Source: PALSA-1353 sp050014015
GTDB lineage: Bacteria; Planctomycetota; Phycisphaerae; Tepidisphaerales; Tepidisphaeraceae
Direction of reading: 5' to 3'
DNA: 64,000 nt
Assembly (NCBI GenBank): GCA_050014015.1
Contig: JBEKEC010000027.1
Coordinates: 1 to 64,000, forward strand
The position numbers and the translations under genes were made by a program. Below the pieces are notes generated by a model. The model was not told the DNA's origin, did not search any database, and saw nothing but the letters and a program-made list of their open reading frames with translations. Positions 43,801 to 50,370 of this stretch are shown here, in pieces (position 1 is the first letter of the stretch; each line of letters starts with the position of its first letter).

Positions 43801-44553
43801 CTCCGCATCCTCCGCAAGACCCGGTTCCGCGGGCACGTCCTGGCCGAGCGGCTGGAAATGCTGGGGAATTTCGCGATCAAGCAGATGCGCAATCTCCCCG
43901 AAAACGCCAAGTACGACCTGGCCGTGCGCATTTACGATCTGATGCAGTACGAAAATGCCGCGCTGGCCCGGAGCTACGTGGAGGCCGTGCGGAAAATCTA
44001 TCGCCGCGACCGCGCCGACCGCGGATTCGCCGCCACCCAGGCCGCCATCTGGAACCTCGCCAAGGTCATCCTCATCAAGGACGAACCGTACGTCTCCTAT
44101 CTGCTCACTCGCTACGAAAAGAAACAGCGCGACATCGCCAAATACAACGTGGACGTTCTCAACGGCGACCGCCTGAAATACCGCCACCACACCAACCCCG
44201 AATTCAACATCGGCAAATGGCGCATCCGCATTCGCCTCACCACCACCGACTGGCAACTTCGTTTGGTCCGCCACATGAAATGGTGGCGCAAGCTCCCCGG
44301 CTGGCACCAGCGCGAAGCCGCGTTCCGCGACTGGTACGTCGGCCTGCTCGACCGCGTGAGCCTGAACACGGACGAGTCCTACGACAAAGCCGTGCGAATT
44401 CTCCGCTGCCCGGAATCAGTGACCGGCTACCGCGAGGTTCGCTATCCGAAGATGGACGCCGTGAGAGCGGCGGTTGAATCGGAACTGCATTCGCCGACGA
44501 AAGCGGATGCGGCCGCATCTTCCATGATCCCCGGCGTACCAGCTTCGGTTTGA
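40867..44553 (+). CDS. Indolepyruvate:ferredoxin oxidoreductase, fused
   Basis: The product is 1228 aa from ATG 40867, with GGAAGG about ten bases upstream. The alpha-type part (1-600) has TGYPGSPVAGFFDVL, TPTFCPGCPHRDS and the thiamine site GDGTFFHSGQIALSNS. Cysteines in VCENCLECTKATACP suggest an Fe-S site. The gamma-type part (about 735-920) has the MSGVGGMGIGIVGAIL motif. The C-terminal 300 residues are the helical extension of the long bacterial form. It decarboxylates aryl- or branched 2-oxoacids to acyl-CoA, reducing ferredoxin. The fused form is typical of aerobic bacteria; the substrate is not defined. Confidence 0.88.
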   Translation: MATDPRFLAESGPEVFTGNELLVKGALETAGGVHLLTGYPGSPVAGFFDVLGDIADVLTSKGIRAFQANNEAISVAAVNGSQMVAARAISAFKSVGVHVASDALALGNLAGAHPQGGAVIIMGDDPWCDSTQVPADSRFICEHLRMPVVEPGSPQELKDWIDLSFKLSQSAGLYIGYIVTVAHADGGGSVTCRPNQFPAVNTQQKIELDTKQIDLGRVLLPPRTWKRELLFPERFATTMRAARALGVNKITPASDGDASSPSPLGFIVTGNGGPYLRNVLFDLGLAGMFPILQMGMSYPADVELVKEFSALCRNMIVIEERRSFLERNIRDSLYHAFPQAAATELSGRLFGKTFPNNIEGIPENRGLNFSVLAQRIIPLIQSTGEIDPHRRNGRLSREMDRLRRASKPRLDVLNSDIVARTPTFCPGCPHRDSSSALLELRQNLADPKYMAQHHKMGPVDLVAHGDTGCYTMLMFAPTEQLMHNYSGMGLGGGTGSGIDPFITNKQIVFMGDGTFFHSGQIALSNSIKANQDITYIILENKTTAMTGHQEHAGTELDVLGNRSYLQDIEEIVRGMAGTSPLTVVKLSPANRSLYKSVLERTILRDGVKVVIADKECGITHHRRLFKEERKIVKEFGYLPRKTHMNVTPEVCENCLECTKATACPGLTAIDTDYGKKIDTDLTWCVNDAACERVRVSNDLAESVKPCPSFEQVTVIRKKRRRYTLPNLDLAKLPDADRVHDMTEPGRAWRVHMSGVGGMGIGIVGAILVRAGHKEGYQVVFQDKKGLAIRNGGVFAQITFVNPTRQAASEPFPITGSIPYGKADLLLGIDVLEAARAIDPREQFRVASAEHTAAVLNLHKQPTVYTLLGRDDFDPEKLRDQIFEQCNPQHSFAANLSEICERRLGSKQFANIMMLGMAYQLGLIPVSARSIAWAIKDTIRREHRRNVKAFNIGRKLALAPHALPRKPEPETWSQLLTNKLRILRKTRFRGHVLAERLEMLGNFAIKQMRNLPENAKYDLAVRIYDLMQYENAALARSYVEAVRKIYRRDRADRGFAATQAAIWNLAKVILIKDEPYVSYLLTRYEKKQRDIAKYNVDVLNGDRLKYRHHTNPEFNIGKWRIRIRLTTTDWQLRLVRHMKWWRKLPGWHQREAAFRDWYVGLLDRVSLNTDESYDKAVRILRCPESVTGYREVRYPKMDAVRAAVESELHSPTKADAAASSMIPGVPASV

Positions 44554-44698
44554 GTTCCATCGTTTGCCGAATCATTCGATGAAGCTGGGATGGATTTCGC
44601 TCGCGGCGCCACGATAAAGCCCCGATGGCCATCCGCATCCTTCATACGGCATACTGCAAATCATCTGAATCTGCGCCAAAACGCGGTATTGTCGCCCC

Positions 44699-44727
44699 TT
44701 GATATTATGCAGTTAATGTCGTAATAA
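44699..44727 (+). promoter_or_regulatory. Promoter of the XRE-Fic pair
   Basis: TTGATA (44699-44704) and TAATAA (44722-44727) are 17 bases apart. The predicted start is near 44734, giving a leader of about 41 bases before ATG 44775, mostly covered by the palindrome at 44737-44758. The gap 44554-44774 holds no gene. Confidence 0.5.
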
Positions 44728-44736
44728 TTTCAATCC

Positions 44737-44758
44737 GATACGTCATATATGTCGTATC
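44737..44758. promoter_or_regulatory. 22-bp palindrome, probable XRE operator
   Basis: GATACG (44737-44742) and CGTATC (44753-44758) flank T-CATATATG-T, a near-perfect 22-base palindrome. It lies just after the predicted start point, where a bound repressor would block elongation. Autoregulation by the adjacent XRE protein is inferred. Confidence 0.6.
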
Positions 44759-44774
44759 TTGGATAGAAGTCTAT

Positions 44775-45164
44775 ATGGTCAAGGCGAATCACCCCATGTC
44801 CAGGCGTTTGAACGAGCGCCGCGAGCGGCTCGGGATCAGTTGCTCTGTCCTGGCCAGGCGGACGGGCATCAGCCTGCGAAGCGTTCAGCGTATACTGTCC
44901 GGCGAAGAAACAAATCCGGGGTTCACAACCGTGGCTTCATTGGCTCACGTATTGGGCGTGGGCGTTCGTTTCGATGAGGAAGTGGACGTTCGCACGATTC
45001 GCCGGCGCCAAGCAGAGCGAAAAGCGGAGCGAATTCTCGCTATCGTTCAGGGCAGTTCCGCCCTTGAAGCTCAAGCGCTCACGCGCGAGACAATCCGTGA
45101 TCTGCGCGAGAAAACAATCCACGAACTGCTTGCCGGCTCGCCTCGCAAGCTTTGGGCTGAATGA
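44775..45164 (+). CDS. XRE-family regulator paired with Fic
   Basis: The product is 129 aa. ATG 44775 is used; ATG 44796 is an alternative. The HTH covers about 8-65: NERRERLGISCSVLARRTG, ISLRSVQRILSGEETNPGF, TTVASLAHVLGVGVRF. The C-terminal half (RRRQAERKAERILAIVQGS, then REKTIHELLAGSP) is helical and may contact the Fic partner. Its stop overlaps the Fic start as ATGA. It is likely both repressor and antitoxin. I saw no clear S/T-xxx-E-G/N Fic-inhibition motif. Confidence 0.75.
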   Translation: MVKANHPMSRRLNERRERLGISCSVLARRTGISLRSVQRILSGEETNPGFTTVASLAHVLGVGVRFDEEVDVRTIRRRQAERKAERILAIVQGSSALEAQALTRETIRDLREKTIHELLAGSPRKLWAE

Positions 45165-45763
45165 TGGCTGCCTGGAAATCCATACCCGGCGAAACGCCGA
45201 TTGGCGACGTTTCCGGATTGAAACCGAAGGCGGTGACGACTCGCGCTCAATTGAACGACGCTGAGGCTCGAAACATCCGCAAAGCCGTCATGCGTTACCT
45301 GGTCATCAAGCCATCGCGTCGGCAAGCTCCCTTCACGATCGAATGGTGCTACAAGCTCCACCGGCAGATGTTCGGCCAGGTTTGGCGTTGGGTCGGCCAG
45401 AAGCGGACAATGGAATTGAATATCGGCGTGCTGTCCCATCGCATTGACGTCGATCTAAAAAACCTGATGGATGACCTGGAATTTTGGCGGGAGGGGGGCG
45501 AGATGGACACGATGGAGCAAGTAGCCAGACTGCACCATCGCGCCGTGTTCATTCATCCATTTCTCAACGGCAATGGCCGATGGTCGCGGCTGTTGGCAAA
45601 CATTTTTCAAAAGCAGTCCACGGACAAGGTGACGATCTGGCCGGAAGAGACGGTTGGAAACGCGAGCATTATCCGCGATGAATATCTCGCGGCCGTGCGC
45701 TCGGCGGACAAAGGGGACTACCAACCGCTTATCGCTCTTCATCGGCGGTATATGCAGGCTTAA
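45161..45763 (+). CDS. Fic-domain protein (mobile mystery protein B type)
   Basis: The product is 200 aa. The Fic motif is at 132-143: HPFLNGNGRWSR. The usual Asp/Glu that holds Mg (HxFx[D/E]GNGR) is Asn, as commonly seen in the mobile mystery B subfamily. The upstream part (RKAVMRYLVIKPSRRQAPFT, LHRQMFGQVWRW) fits that family as well. Fic enzymes transfer AMP or other phosphate-linked groups to protein Ser/Thr/Tyr. Activity with Asn at this position is uncertain. It is coupled to the XRE gene. Confidence 0.8.
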   Translation: MMAAWKSIPGETPIGDVSGLKPKAVTTRAQLNDAEARNIRKAVMRYLVIKPSRRQAPFTIEWCYKLHRQMFGQVWRWVGQKRTMELNIGVLSHRIDVDLKNLMDDLEFWREGGEMDTMEQVARLHHRAVFIHPFLNGNGRWSRLLANIFQKQSTDKVTIWPEETVGNASIIRDEYLAAVRSADKGDYQPLIALHRRYMQA

Positions 45764-45778
45764 TCCGCGCTAGTCTCG

Positions 45779-45930
45779 ACGGGATGTTCAGGATCTTCCG
45801 GTATTTCGCCACCGTTCGGCGGGCCACGTCGATCCCCTGGGCTTTGAGCCATTACACGATCTCGTCGGGTTTCGGCGGATTCTTCGGGTGCTCGTTGCCG
45901 CTGAGCGCCTTGAGTTCCTCCTTCACGGCA
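45779..45930 (-). pseudogene. Decayed second copy of the rpoN 3' end
   Basis: About 150 bases match the end of the intact rpoN gene at 48759-48910, in the same orientation, with about 18 differences by eye (88% identity). The copy retains VKEELKALSGNEHPKNP and the RpoN-box region ARRTVAKYRKILNIP. A TAA at 45854-45852 replaces codons in the middle, so it cannot be made. Similarity stops near 45930 and near 45778. It lies downstream of the three-gene block and brackets it with the real rpoN. Confidence 0.85.
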
Positions 45931-45983
45931 ACGCGGCCCTGTGGCGCATCGGCCGTGAAGACACCTGCGGGGAAACATCCTGC

Positions 45984-46739
45984 TCAGCCCGCCATACCCC
46001 AGCCGCCTTGGCCGGGGAAGGGAATGCGTCCTCCGAACCCGCCGAGGGGGTTGCGCTTCAAACCGATCGTCGCCAGCCAGCCGTACCAAAGCGCCCGAAA
46101 TCGCGACGGCGGATGAACGTCAATCAGGCGCGGAGGTTCCTTATCGTCCAGCGCGAGCGAGAATATCTTGATTCCCGCTTGCTGCCATCGGAGCAACGTA
46201 TGCGACATGTCCGCCTGCGGGTTCCGATCTGCCTGCGCCATCAGCAGAACCGTCGCGATGCCGTATTGAGCCAGAAAGGCGGCGGAGGGAAAATCCGTCG
46301 GGAAACACATCGAGCGATTATCGAATTGCCCGGGCTCGCCCACGATTCCCGCGCCGCGGCGGCTGGTATCCAGCATGAAGGCCGGACGCGCTTCATACGG
46401 CAATTTCAAGGACGCCAATGTCGCCGCTCGATCGCTCAGCGCCCGCTGGATCGAACCGACATCCACAAATTCCATGACGCCGGGGACCGCGTTGTAGAGC
46501 GGAACCGGCCGGTAGCCCAGCCGCGCCAGTGCGATTCCCATATCCACGCCGGCCGCTCCGGGCAGGTCAACCACGATTGCCGTCGACCCCGAATCCTTGA
46601 ACCAGGGAACGTCCGGCTCGTGAGCCGGCAGCGGCGCGGAATCTTCCAGCGAACCGTAAGCGAAGACAACCGCCTCGGCCCAGGGAGTCCACACGCCCCC
46701 CGGCGGCGCCCATATCGCATAAAGTTCCTCACGGGTCAT
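45984..46739 (-). CDS. Unknown protein of the DUF350/ATP-grasp cassette
   Basis: The product is 251 aa. It has no signal peptide. The middle alternates strands and helices in a Rossmann-like manner (STAIVVDLPGAAGVDMGIAL, YRPVPLYNAVPG, YGIATVLLMAQADR), with a distinctive FDNRSMCFPTDFPSAAFL stretch. The C-terminus is Gly-rich (GGFGGRIPFPGQGGWG). I recognise no family. ATG 46739 overlaps the stop of the ATP-grasp gene, so it is co-translated with it. The link to that enzyme suggests a partner or peptide-handling role, unproven. Confidence 0.65.
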   Translation of the reverse strand: MTREELYAIWAPPGGVWTPWAEAVVFAYGSLEDSAPLPAHEPDVPWFKDSGSTAIVVDLPGAAGVDMGIALARLGYRPVPLYNAVPGVMEFVDVGSIQRALSDRAATLASLKLPYEARPAFMLDTSRRGAGIVGEPGQFDNRSMCFPTDFPSAAFLAQYGIATVLLMAQADRNPQADMSHTLLRWQQAGIKIFSLALDDKEPPRLIDVHPPSRFRALWYGWLATIGLKRNPLGGFGGRIPFPGQGGWGMAG

Positions 46740-47989
46740 CTTTCGTCCTCCACGAGCACGGCCACATCCACCGCGGAATAATCGATCAGCGGCTTGGTTG
46801 AAAACCTTCCGTAAATGCCGGCCGCCTTGCCGTCAACCGTGTAAACGCCGATGCACGGATAAACACAGCCGGCGGGTGAATCCAGCGGCGATGCGTCAAA
46901 CCGCCTCTGGGCAACCCAGGCGCGGGGAAAAAAGAAAATCTCGCGTCGAATCTGCCGCCACGTTCTGGGCTTGACCTGGTCGCGCATGCACACGGTATCG
47001 CCGGTATTGCACAGGGCTGTTTTGACGATCCATCCATCGCCGCTTTTCCATGGCGCGTCGCGCGGATCGCGGGTTTCGGGCAACAGCGTCCGCCAGGTCG
47101 TCATCGGCGTGCGCAGGCGATCCATGACCAGCGCGAATCGTTTGCTTTCGGTCAGTATCGTTGTCGCCGGATTGGCGACGGGCGTTCGCCCTCCGACAAA
47201 GAGCGGCTGCCAATTTCGCCGCCGTCCGGTTCTGAACAGCCATTCCGCTTGAAAGAACCGGACGATGACGCCGATGGGGCCCGGATAATTCGCGGATGCC
47301 AGATACGCGCGCCCGTCGGAAAACCGAAGCTGCTGCGGTTTTGCCAGAAGGGCGCGGACCCCACGTTCGGCCAGGCGGTCGCTCAGATATGCCATGATTT
47401 GCATGTCTTCCAGGATTCCCGGCGCATAAAGCAATGCGGCCGGTTGACCGGCTCGGGCGATGGCATCCGCCCACGCGGCGACGGGGCAACCGGCGGTGGA
47501 CGCGGCGAAATGTTCGGACATCAGCGCCGTGAAACTGGAAGATTCAGTGAATCCGCCCGGCACGTCGCTGTTGACTTCCGAAACGCGCCATCCGTCGGTC
47601 GCGGGATGAAAATCGAATCGCATGACCCGGACCGCCGCCGGCGACGGTGGGCAACCGCCGCGCAACGCCCGCCGAATCGCTCGCGGCAAGCCGAGGTCCT
47701 GGTGCAATTCCGGCCGCGCCAGCAGTTCCCCTTCCGCCGCCAATAGCTCGGCAGTCGCCGATTCGGCCAGCTTCGCCAGTCGTTCCCACGCGCCGCGTCG
47801 AATCAGCAGCGGAAACGGCGCCAACGTTGCCGTGTCCCCGATTTGTGAATCCCATTTGCAGAATTCCAGCATCATGCGCCGCCGGATGGCTTCAAAATCC
47901 CCGTGCCCGACGACGGCGCCCGCGCGCAGCTCGGGCGCCGACGAGGTCGATCCGGAGAAACTCGGCGTCACGTCGGCAACAGTCTGCAT
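46736..47989 (-). CDS. Glutathionylspermidine-synthase-like ATP-grasp enzyme
   Basis: The product is 417 aa. It resembles the synthetase half of glutathionylspermidine synthase (E. coli YjfC type): RFDFHPATDGWRVSEVNSD, PGGFTESSSFTAL, a central lid region, and WVAQRRFDASPLD with VGVYTVDGKAAGIYGRFST and VAVLVEDE near the end. Enzymes of this fold join a carboxylate to an amine with ATP. The amidase half of the bifunctional enzyme is absent. The start overlaps the DUF350 gene by 22 bases and the stop overlaps the next gene as ATGA. Confidence 0.75.
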   Translation of the reverse strand: MQTVADVTPSFSGSTSSAPELRAGAVVGHGDFEAIRRRMMLEFCKWDSQIGDTATLAPFPLLIRRGAWERLAKLAESATAELLAAEGELLARPELHQDLGLPRAIRRALRGGCPPSPAAVRVMRFDFHPATDGWRVSEVNSDVPGGFTESSSFTALMSEHFAASTAGCPVAAWADAIARAGQPAALLYAPGILEDMQIMAYLSDRLAERGVRALLAKPQQLRFSDGRAYLASANYPGPIGVIVRFFQAEWLFRTGRRRNWQPLFVGGRTPVANPATTILTESKRFALVMDRLRTPMTTWRTLLPETRDPRDAPWKSGDGWIVKTALCNTGDTVCMRDQVKPRTWRQIRREIFFFPRAWVAQRRFDASPLDSPAGCVYPCIGVYTVDGKAAGIYGRFSTKPLIDYSAVDVAVLVEDER

Positions 47990-48696
47990 CGCGGCTTGCC
48001 AATCTGAATTGCCAAAGCGGCGGCAACGGCAAGCAGCACCGCCGGCCAGCCGCGGCGGGCAAAATCAATCATGGTCGTCTGCCAACTGTCCCAATCGCCC
48101 GACATCGCCCAGCCAAGGTTAATGCCGGCGGCAACGAGAAATGCGCCCAGGGCCAAGGCGGAGGGAAGGTGTCGATCGATTGTCACCACCTCCGACACGC
48201 GCGTTGTAATCTCAATGCCCGTCCACAGAACCATTAACGTTCCGCTGGCGATAACGGCCGGCAAAATGGTGGTCCAAATCGTCGGACCGCTTCCGATATT
48301 GCTTCCCGCGTAACAGCACGTCTGTCCCACCATCGCTCCCACCGCCACTACCGCTGCCGCGGCATTCCGCCTTTCGATCGCATCGTCGCGCATACCGATG
48401 CCCATCAATCGCATGAGAACCACGGAACCAAAAACCCAAGCCGCGCCGCCAGCCATGAAGAGCGTCATGTAATCGGCGTGCCCGCGCACCGTCTGCGGAT
48501 CGGACCAATTTGCAAGGACAACAAAAATAATCGCAAGACAACCGATAGGCACAAACACGAGTGGAAGGCGCTTAGAAACGGGACAAACCAACTGCGCAAC
48601 GGCCCCGACTTGCCCGAAATACCTGAAGACCAGAATTAGTGAGGCGAAACCGGCAAAAACAATAAACGCGATCTCATCGCCATCGAAATCCCACAT
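47968..48696 (-). CDS. DUF350-like membrane protein
   Basis: The product is 242 aa with about seven membrane segments. Residues 100-205 fit the DUF350 pattern: IERRNAAAAVVAVGAMVGQT, then GSNIGSG, IVASGTLMVLW-like segments, and LALGAFLVAAGINLGWAMSG. The N-terminal half adds more helices and could be a diverged repeat. DUF350 genes commonly neighbour glutathionylspermidine-synthase-like genes, as E. coli yjfL neighbours yjfC, and that pairing is seen here. The function of DUF350 is unknown. It is the first gene of the cassette, 34 bases after rpoN. Confidence 0.7.
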   Translation of the reverse strand: MWDFDGDEIAFIVFAGFASLILVFRYFGQVGAVAQLVCPVSKRLPLVFVPIGCLAIIFVVLANWSDPQTVRGHADYMTLFMAGGAAWVFGSVVLMRLMGIGMRDDAIERRNAAAAVVAVGAMVGQTCCYAGSNIGSGPTIWTTILPAVIASGTLMVLWTGIEITTRVSEVVTIDRHLPSALALGAFLVAAGINLGWAMSGDWDSWQTTMIDFARRGWPAVLLAVAAALAIQIGKPRCRLLPT

Positions 48697-48730
48697 ATCG
48701 ACAGAACCTTCACCCTTTCCTCCCGATGAA

Positions 48731-50254
48731 CTAGAACGTCTTCCTCTGCCTTGCCGTCGGGATGTTCAGAATCTTCCGGTATTTCGCCACCGTTCGGCGG
48801 GCCAGGTCGATCCCCTGGGCTTTGAGCTTCGCCACGATCTCGTCGTCGTTCAACGGATTCTTCGGGTCCTCGTTGCCGACGATCGCCTTGAGTTTTTCCT
48901 TCACGGCATCCCAGCTCATGTCCTCGCCTTCGGAGCTGGTGGTGCCGCCGGAGAAGAACCGGCGTAATGGAAACACCCCGCGGGGGGTTTGAATCCACTT
49001 TTCCGAAACAGCGCGGGAGACCGTGGCGACGTGAATCCCCAATTGGTCGGCGACGTGGATCATCGGCAGCGGCTTGAGAAATTCCGGGCCCTTGTCGAAA
49101 AAATCGCGCTGCGCGTCCACGACGGCGCGGATCACGCGCATGATCGTGCTGCGGCGCTGCTCGATGCTTTCGATGAGCCAGCGGGCGTTGCGGATGTTGT
49201 TCGACAGGAATTCGCGGGTTTTTTTGTCCTGCGACCGGTCCTTGATCATCTTGCGGTACATCCCGCTGATGTACAGGTTCGGAGCCGGATCGTTGGTCAT
49301 CTCGATCTCGTAGGTGTCCTGGTCCTCGTCATAATAGATCATGGCATCGGGCGTGATCGGCGGCGCGTCGTTGCCGCCGATTTGTTTGCCGGGGAACGGA
49401 TTCAAGCGCGCCAGATGCTTGACGGCGCGTTGGATTTCCTCGATCGGCCGGCCGAGCTTCCGGCTGATCTGCGGGTAGCGGTTCATTTCCAGGTCGTGAA
49501 GATGTTCGGTGATCAGCGCCCGCTCCAGCGGGAAATCGTGGCTTTCGGAAAACTCCTCGTCGTCGTCCAGCGCGTCGAGTTGAATCAGCAGACATTCCTG
49601 AAGCGTCCGCGCCCCCACGCCGGACGGCTCGAGCGTTTGGATCAGCTTCAGCGCTTCCTGCAAATCCTGGATCGTCACCGGAGTTTTGGATTCTTTTTGC
49701 ACGTCCTCGAACTTGGCCCGGAAATATCCCTCGGCATCGACGTAGTTGATGAGGATTTCCCCGGCCTTGCGAATCTCCGGCGAGCATTCGACGAACGTCC
49801 ATTGCTCCATCAGATATTCCGCCAGGGTCGCGCCGCGGGCGGCGGTGTTGTTCATCGCATCGAGTTTTTTGTCGCGTTCCCCGTCGTAGGTCGCCGCCTG
49901 GCGGAAATTTCCGCCGTTGGTGGCAAATTCCTCGTTCTCGAGATAGTCGGTGATCTTGGTGAGCCGGTCGAAATCCTCCGATTGGCTGGAATTCTCCTTG
50001 ACGACCAACGCCCGCTCGTCCTCGGAGAAATCCTCGTTTCGGGTATGTTCCTCGCCCTGGCCATCGGCCGGGGCCTCGCCGGGTTCCAACTCGTTCTCGC
50101 GAATTTCCAAAACGGGGTTGCTTTGCAGTTCCTCCTCGATCCGCTCCTCCAGCGCCATCAGCGGCAGTTGGAGAATCTCCATGCTCTGGATCATGCGCGG
50201 CGTCAGGAGCTGCCGCATCTCCGTCCGCATCGATGTTGATTGCGTTAACTGCAT
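48731..50254 (-). CDS. rpoN: RNA polymerase sigma-54 factor
   Basis: The product is 507 aa from ATG 50254 (GTG 50266 is possible). Region I has MRQLLTPRMIQSMEILQLPLMALEERI; an acidic region II follows. The core-binding region holds GVGARTLQECLLIQL and LNPFPGKQIGG; the helix-turn-helix is around IHVATVSRAVSEKWIQTPRG; the RpoN box ARRTVAKYR is at 485-493. All parts needed for a working sigma factor are present. Sigma-54 governs nitrogen and other regulons with AAA+ activators. A decayed copy of its 3' end lies 2.98 kb downstream. Confidence 0.95.
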   Translation of the reverse strand: MQLTQSTSMRTEMRQLLTPRMIQSMEILQLPLMALEERIEEELQSNPVLEIRENELEPGEAPADGQGEEHTRNEDFSEDERALVVKENSSQSEDFDRLTKITDYLENEEFATNGGNFRQAATYDGERDKKLDAMNNTAARGATLAEYLMEQWTFVECSPEIRKAGEILINYVDAEGYFRAKFEDVQKESKTPVTIQDLQEALKLIQTLEPSGVGARTLQECLLIQLDALDDDEEFSESHDFPLERALITEHLHDLEMNRYPQISRKLGRPIEEIQRAVKHLARLNPFPGKQIGGNDAPPITPDAMIYYDEDQDTYEIEMTNDPAPNLYISGMYRKMIKDRSQDKKTREFLSNNIRNARWLIESIEQRRSTIMRVIRAVVDAQRDFFDKGPEFLKPLPMIHVADQLGIHVATVSRAVSEKWIQTPRGVFPLRRFFSGGTTSSEGEDMSWDAVKEKLKAIVGNEDPKNPLNDDEIVAKLKAQGIDLARRTVAKYRKILNIPTARQRKTF

Positions 50255-50370
50255 ATATCCAAGCACGTTATCGGCATCATGCCCGTTTCGGGCACGAAAT
50301 TTGCTGTCAACAATATATCATCCCTCCGCACGGCTGGCCAACAGCAAATTGTGGGTTCCTCCACTGGAGT

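Noticed and set aside
45760..46089. 109-codon minus-strand frame over the rpoN tail copy
   Set aside because: It is not in the rpoN frame of the duplicated tail, which is itself broken; no protein is supported.
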